Source: Phorcus lineatus (lineage: Eukaryota; Mollusca; Gastropoda; Trochida; Trochidae). Taken from it: 64,000 nucleotides of DNA. Every line of letters starts with the position of its first letter. Position 1 is the stretch's first letter. The position numbers were made by a program, and so were the translations under genes. The notes below the pieces were generated by a model. That model was not told the origin of the DNA, did no database searches, and worked only from the letters and a program-made list of their open reading frames with translations. The DNA lies in NCBI GenBank assembly GCA_921293015.1, contig OV121090.1, forward strand, positions 4,464,001 through 4,528,000, read 5' to 3'. Shown here piece after piece: positions 58,535 to 64,000 of the stretch.

Positions 58535-59143
58535 CGTAGCGATACACATTTTCACGCCATACATACTTCCGCGTTGAGGTTACCTTGACATTGGTATTAG
58601 TACGCCGATGACCGAATAACGCAATTGACCTGAATGCCACATTCCTCCGCATGACGTTGTGGTGGTTTGCGTGCTTCAGAGACCTCAAGAGCTTTGCCAG
58701 CTGGAGCTTACATGCTCCTGGTAGGGACACCCAAGCTGGACAGGTCGACGGGTAGAAGCCAGACTAAATTTGAGTCCTTCTAAAACCTGTTGTCTATCTC
58801 TCACTATGCCTTTCTTTCCGTCTTTTCCCTCATCCTGTCGATCCCTTTCTCCCTGATCTGTCCACTCTCTTTTGGATGCTTGTCATCCACGTGTTTAATA
58901 ACTGAAATATTGTTCAAAGCACGTTAAACCCCAACTCACTCACTCACTCCGCATGACGTCAAGTATAGCAAGTCCGACTTTCACATCTTACACCCTTGAT
59001 CTGCCTGACCTTGGCCTATCATCAACGCTGTTTCGGGTGTTGAAGCGGGTCCACAATGAAGAGATGGCCTGTCTGGACACGCCAAAGTGTATTGCAACAT
59101 CTCGCTGCGTCGCTCCTGCTTGCAGTCTGTTCAGTCTTGGCAT
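58535..59143 (-). mobile_element. Tc1-like transposase relic, split by a SINE
   Basis: Minus-strand codons 59143 to 58988 give MPRLNRLQAGATQRDVAIHF, then GVSRQAISSLWTRFNTRNSV and DDRPRSGRSRV followed by a stop. This is the first helix-turn-helix and the GRPR-like linker of Tc1-type transposases, with a small deletion after LQ. On the far side of the SINE, a piece reading CQGNLNAEVYMA comes from the middle of the catalytic domain, so most of the protein is lost. The SINE at 58.66-58.95 kb lies inside, so the relic is older than that SINE. Confidence 0.75.
58658..58947 (+). mobile_element. ACTC-tailed SINE inside Tc1 relic, with target duplication
   Basis: Begins in the head at TGTGGTGGTTTGCGTGCTTC and ends with ACGTTAAACCCCAACTCACT and three ACTC units. 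It is flanked by the 12-bp direct repeat TCCGCATGACGT at 58646-58657 and 58948-58959. Confidence 0.93.
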
Positions 59144-60589
59144 TCTTCAGGTCGCTGTACCGATGTTGTGTAGTTTGAATGAACAGCGGCTGATATGGCT
59201 TTTTATACCCCTAAAGCAGACGTGTCTGCATGCAAACCTTCATGATCCCATGCTGCACGTGCTTTGGCAGAAAATGCATTAGGACGAATCGCTCGTTTTC
59301 GTCCCTGAACAGAACGTAAACTTTTTGGGCCATTGTTTTTGGTAAATTTACACTTTTGAGCAAGCCTTTCTTTAAATTACAGGTATGTATCATGGAAAAA
59401 ATTTTCCCGTTTCGAAAAAATCTATTTCGCATGAATGTCAAGTTTCTTGTTTTGAAGAGTTTATATTGATAAGAAATTGAACCATTCAATTCTATGTGTT
59501 TATATGGATGACTTTTAAGTAAAGAGTTACACTACAAATGAAGTAGTTTAATGACTGACTGCTGTTGAAGTATTTGGTGTATAGTTTGGAGGAATTCATG
59601 TGAAATGTAAAAACGTTTGTAGTAAATAATCATGATTACGGATTTACATCTTTTGACTTATTTTATGAAAATGACATCTTCAAATGTCCCAAGTACATCA
59701 TAAATCAAACTATACAATGAACGTATTTGCTATACCTACCAATACATCTACATGAACATTCTACTCACCAAAATGTCACAATGACATTCTTTCCATAAAT
59801 ACACTTCGTAGACAATTAAATGTTATTTACAGTCACCTCGTCTGTCCCAAATAAACACAAATTCGCATCTGCATGTTAGAGACATCTTAATATCACTAGT
59901 TCGTTCTCACAAAGGAAGCACTTTAGGAACAGTTCAATAAAGAGTGTCGGAAAGCCCCCCTCCATAAGATGTACTTTTACAAAAAGTAAAAAGTATATGT
60001 TTTTCAGCATACGTATCATGCATGTACGTATCACACTACTTGGCTTATGTGATCGTGGTACACTCAGATCCCTTATTCTCTAAGAGCACAAACAAAATGG
60101 ATTTTGATGCCAAATATTCATATAAACATTTTAAGAGTGCTTACTTTAATGGTTAAGAGTGTCTGGTAAAGAAATGTAAGTACCGTTCTTATGATTGATT
60201 ACAAACTATAGAACAACTATTAACCTTTTGAGAGAATTTGATTTTCAGTACATCCTTACACTATAATAACTACCTTGAACTACAAAAAAATTTGAACATC
60301 TGATATGCTCTTTTAAATTAAAATCTTTATCCCGGACATTTGGCTTCTTGAGATAAATAGATAAAGGAGAATACAAATTGCTTCAACGTGTTTTTATTTA
60401 TGTTCATTTTACACTTTTTATTAGTGCTTTATCATACCTGACAAACGTACAGTAGGACAATGTCATCAAATAAACCTAAATTCATTGGCAAAATAAATTA
60501 TCCATTTACATTACATTGAGTAAACAAGTGAAGAAATAGGAGTCGTTCAACGATTTTGAACACACATTGCATATCTAATTAAAGGGACA
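59144..60589. other. Unassigned stretch
   Basis: 59.15-59.33 kb is GC-richer and may hold more of the Tc1 relic, but I cannot place it. The rest is AT-rich without a supported feature. Confidence 0.3.
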
Positions 60590-61050
60590 CTCGCCACGTC
60601 TCCTATGGTTTGTCTTCCCTCTCTATTCGTCGACGTCAAGTGTTGGTTAAGAATATTTGACAGACACAACTTGTGTTTGATGCCAAATTTTCATCCCGAA
60701 GTGATCGAAGAGTCAACCTAATGGCGCAAATGTCACCGGTTAAAATGCCGTTACAAAACCTCCAACTGTATTTTCGAAGTTCCGATTTTCTTTGGCTGAC
60801 TTGTTTATACCGTGAAGCGTTTTACTTCACTTGGAAAATACATGCCATTGCCCATGTAAACTCCATTGTAGGCTCGACCTGCGAATGTTATTACCTCCCT
60901 TTGCCAGCCCTGTCTTTTCTCAGTGGCCAATAAGTTGAACTTTAGTCGTTTGAAAGTATTGACTTTGAAAAGTCCCTACTCTGCGCTTAATAACACATTG
61001 TTGGCGCCGAGCATCTTCTTTCTGCATTGGTTGCTCTCGAGGAAAGGGGA
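60590..61050. other. Locally GC-richer block, unassigned
   Basis: Starts with AAAGGGACACTCGCCACG, a style seen at some DNA transposon ends. It holds an 86-codon plus-strand frame (60673-60933) without a recognised domain. No matching inverted end was found. Confidence 0.25.
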
Positions 61051-62625
61051 ATACTATCATACCATGTTTCAACTAGGGGTGTTTATCTACTAATATCCCT
61101 TTGCTTGGTTAACAGCTTGGTGACAGATACCTGAATGTTGATTCCAGCTTACTTGTAGACAGTTTTTGACCATACACGTCCATCAATATTTTCTTTTAAC
61201 ACGAAATCGTCTAATAAATGTTACAAGCAAAGTGACATTTTATTACCTCACATTTGCGCTTACATGAATAATCAAAGTGATAAAATGCATCTACCTTAAA
61301 GGTTTATGAGATGAACCAAATTTGGAACTGCTTTGCTGAAGTGATATAGTGTTCCCTGGCTTGTAGCTTAAGCAATTTCATATCACATTAGGAGAGAGTT
61401 CTTATTAATTCTTATGGAATACATTCTTTCTGCTCTGTTAAAATGGATTCCATAATCTGTAATCAGCAGTAAGGCCTCTGGCTAAAACAATTGAAAATAA
61501 CTGATCAAAGTCATCACATCTCACAAGCAAGGCTGTTGACAGCAACATGACAAGGATTACAACTATGTCCGACTTATTTCCTTTAAAAAGGTTAAAATCA
61601 AAGCTTAATATATCCGGAGGCAAATGATACACTTTTGAGACTGCATAGGCATAAGTGAAACTGTTCTTAAATGCCACGAGCAAGATAAATTTGAGCAAAT
61701 ACAATTACATGAATTTGCTTTGATTTCTTTGATCATGATTTCTAAAAAACTACATTAGAGGGTGATATTAAAAACGAGTGTTGGGCGTGTACTGTTAGAT
61801 TTCTGTTGAAATTAAAGAACTTTGATGAAGAAAATATATTATTTTTTAACTCAGGTGCTTAGAATTGTAACAATTTTATTTCAAAGTTATTCACTGAAGT
61901 CAATACCATGCAAAGGTCATAAAGACTGATAACACAATCCGGGTGTCTTGATTCAGTGCAGAAAGAAATGAGAATTTTTTAAAACACTTTTGACGTTGAG
62001 AGGTGTGTCCTGTGGAAGTCCACGGGTACCAAGATCTAAATTGTTCATAATCTTCACTAAAATCTCAAATTATCCGCCCTTGGTATTGAGATAGCCATTG
62101 ACAATATTTCGCCAAGCCGTTAACACGCATAACAAAGTCAGCCCTAATATATTTTTCGTGTTCACGTCCGATCATGATGAAATATGTCCTGTCAAATTTC
62201 AAATTCAAATTCCGTGCATGCATGAAAAGGACTGTTTTATAATCAGCATTACCATAATTATCACACCACCAAGAAAATACTCATTTCGCTTGAAAGAAAA
62301 TGTTCCAATTGCTTTTCGTTTAAATTGTAGTTAACTCATGAGGTTGTCTGATACCAAGTATATATATTGGGAAGATGTCAGTTTAGCGCGGAACGCTAAA
62401 AGCAGTGCGCGTAATCGTAAATTTAAGACATCGTTCTTGTATATTTTGGCCTCCACTTGCATCATTAAATTCTACAATCACTTATGTCATTAAAGTTTAT
62501 TGAACCCATCAATCATGTTATGATCATGAAGAAGTTTATACGACCACAACGCAATATTTATCAATTTCACATCGATAAATTTGTTTAAATTGAGAGAAAG
62601 TTTTGTATTATACGTACGTTGACCA
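61051..62625. other. Unassigned stretch
   Basis: No supported feature. Frames of 78-88 codons are unrecognised. Confidence 0.35.
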
Positions 62626-62651
62626 AAAATTATTATTATTATTATTATTAA
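62626..62651. repeat. ATT microsatellite
   Basis: About seven ATT units in a row. Confidence 0.95.
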
Positions 62652-63775
62652 TATAGTTTCGCTTTCTAAACTCTTATTACGAAAGGAAATTAAAAAAACA
62701 TAACAAACAAACTCAAAGTTTTTTCTACCTCTTTATTTCCTTTTCTTTCAACAATAAAATAAAACATTGAGGAAATCAGATTTGACAGGACGACGAAATT
62801 GAGACAAAGTTTTATACAAGCATTATTATTTGGTGCTGATTTATTCAATTGATAATTATTTTGATGATTTGATTCTTAGATGAAATGTTTCCCAAAGTTT
62901 CAGTTCAACTCGCCATTCACTTTTGTTTACTTAACCTTTCTTAACATTATCATAGTATAGTGTAAAATGTATAAGAGTCGGTCCCGTATGTTTATAGACT
63001 AAAGTTTATTTGAAAAATTTTTCAACAAAGTTAATTATCCTGCATGTTATAAAAAGTTAACATTAAAATGTTTTTCTGTTAAGGCCTTTCGTTTTTATGT
63101 AAGAACCAATCTTTCGCAAAACGGTCTACGAATTGAACTCAAACTTCTAAAGAGTTAGTACACTTTCAATCATGTTGATACCATATTTATGACCCGTACA
63201 TTATGTTAGATACACTGGAGGAAATTTTCATCCTCATTTAAAAATGTTGTTGGTATTTGTTTGACGAAGAAGGCCCATTTGTTAGGTCGTATGGCTAAAA
63301 CTGGTTATCCAGGATGAAAATGGAGTTAAAATACAAATAATAAATGAAGGTAATTTTGAAGTGACTGCTGTTAATTTGAAGGCTCTCATGTGAAAGTCTT
63401 CATTACAGCAATTTTACAAGTACAAGAAGTTGAGACATTTTTCCTCGCTGTAAGTGATTACGGATGAACATGTAGTAATATTCGATGTTTTTGGAAGCAA
63501 AGCAGAACAGGCAAAAATATTCCACAATTAGAGTCAGATTACCATTTCGGAGAATTTTTATTGAATGTGACATTGGAAAACTTATTTCATGCAGGTATCA
63601 CAATACGTTTTGTAGTGATGCTTATAAGGACTGCAGGTATTAACGACGTCATATTTCATTCATTACCCTTGTTCATTCATGGATTATTATACATGTCATG
63701 TTATGAAAATGGTCTTGGTAATTTGAGTCATGTGAAACAATAAGCCAATTAAAAAGCTTGACTTAAGTGAATGAC
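62652..63775. other. Unassigned stretch
   Basis: AT-rich, no supported feature. Confidence 0.35.
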
Positions 63776-63826
63776 TTACGGGGTTAAACGTATATTCAAC
63801 AATATTTCAGTCATTCAATACGTAGC
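63776..63826 (-). mobile_element. Old tail fragment of ACTC-tailed SINE
   Basis: GGGGTTAAACGTATATTCAA then CAATATTTCAGTCATTCAAT resembles the reversed 3' tail of the family, with several changes. Confidence 0.6.
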
Positions 63827-64000
63827 GACTGATTATGGCATAAGCCTCGTTGACAAAAAAGCAACTTTTTAATGATGTGTTTTTTAATTGACTGACATTC
63901 CAGAAATTTCACATTCGGCGATACCATTATCATGCCTCTAAACCTTTTTGACTTACCAACGCCAAATATAGTATGCTACCTTTCTGTGTCATATAGATGC
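63827..64000. other. Unassigned end of window
   Basis: No supported feature. Confidence 0.3.

Noticed and set aside
58377-58730. 117-codon minus-strand protein
   Set aside because: It joins SINE head sequence to a Tc1 fragment in the wrong frame.
60590-61050. GC-richer block as a transposon or exon
   Set aside because: It has no matching end, domain or splice pattern and is listed only as unassigned.

Overview
The window reads as eukaryotic, most likely molluscan, and perhaps gastropod, intergenic DNA. It is visibly AT-rich and has no long host reading frame. It carries tRNA-derived SINEs whose 3' tails end in a GTTAAAC motif followed by ACTC repeats, a style I know from mollusc genomes. 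That placement is inference from repeat style, not from a gene tree. The only long open frame is a 594-codon LINE reverse transcriptase at 30.7-32.5 kb. I see no confident host protein gene, rRNA or functional tRNA.

Layout. 0-4 kb: unassigned AT-rich DNA with one 88-bp minisatellite (1.6-1.8 kb). 4.1-17.9 kb: an old tandem segmental duplication with a period near 6-6.8 kb (units A, B, C, and a possible trace at 21.3 kb). Each unit carries an exon-like minus-strand block with matching cysteines. Unit C also holds two stacked perfect hairpins that share an identical 25-nt spacer (12.74-12.92 kb). 18.4-20.5 kb: a broken, 5'-truncated LINE. 20.56-20.95 kb: a mariner transposase relic. 24.75-25.61 kb and 28.82-29.28 kb: two non-autonomous inverted-repeat DNA transposons. 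30.7-32.6 kb: a 5'-truncated but open L2/CR1-type LINE. 34.5-36.5 kb: a second tandem duplication with a period near 1 kb.

37-42.8 kb: possible decayed exons, including a PHD-finger-like motif at 41.5 kb, among many SINEs, plus a 145-bp snapback palindrome. 45.6-46.2 kb: a minus-strand LINE tail. 46.9-49.95 kb: an inverted-repeat element filled with a 145-bp minisatellite, an ACGTC-rich inverted-repeat transposon, and a 198-bp tandem repeat.

51.82-57.93 kb is the most striking object. It is a foldback-type element of about 6.1 kb. Each arm has a terminal block of nested AGATTG palindromes, an AT-rich link, and about 25 copies of a 62-63 bp tandem repeat, and the right arm is the reverse complement of the left. 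Pieces of one LINE family lie in its centre and inside its right arm. 58.4-59.2 kb: a Tc1-like transposase relic split by a SINE with a clear target-site duplication. The remainder to 64 kb is unassigned.

The features do not form a pathway. The window records successive transposition, nested insertion and tandem duplication. The nesting gives relative ages: SINE after Tc1, LINE after foldback arm, SINE after segmental duplication.
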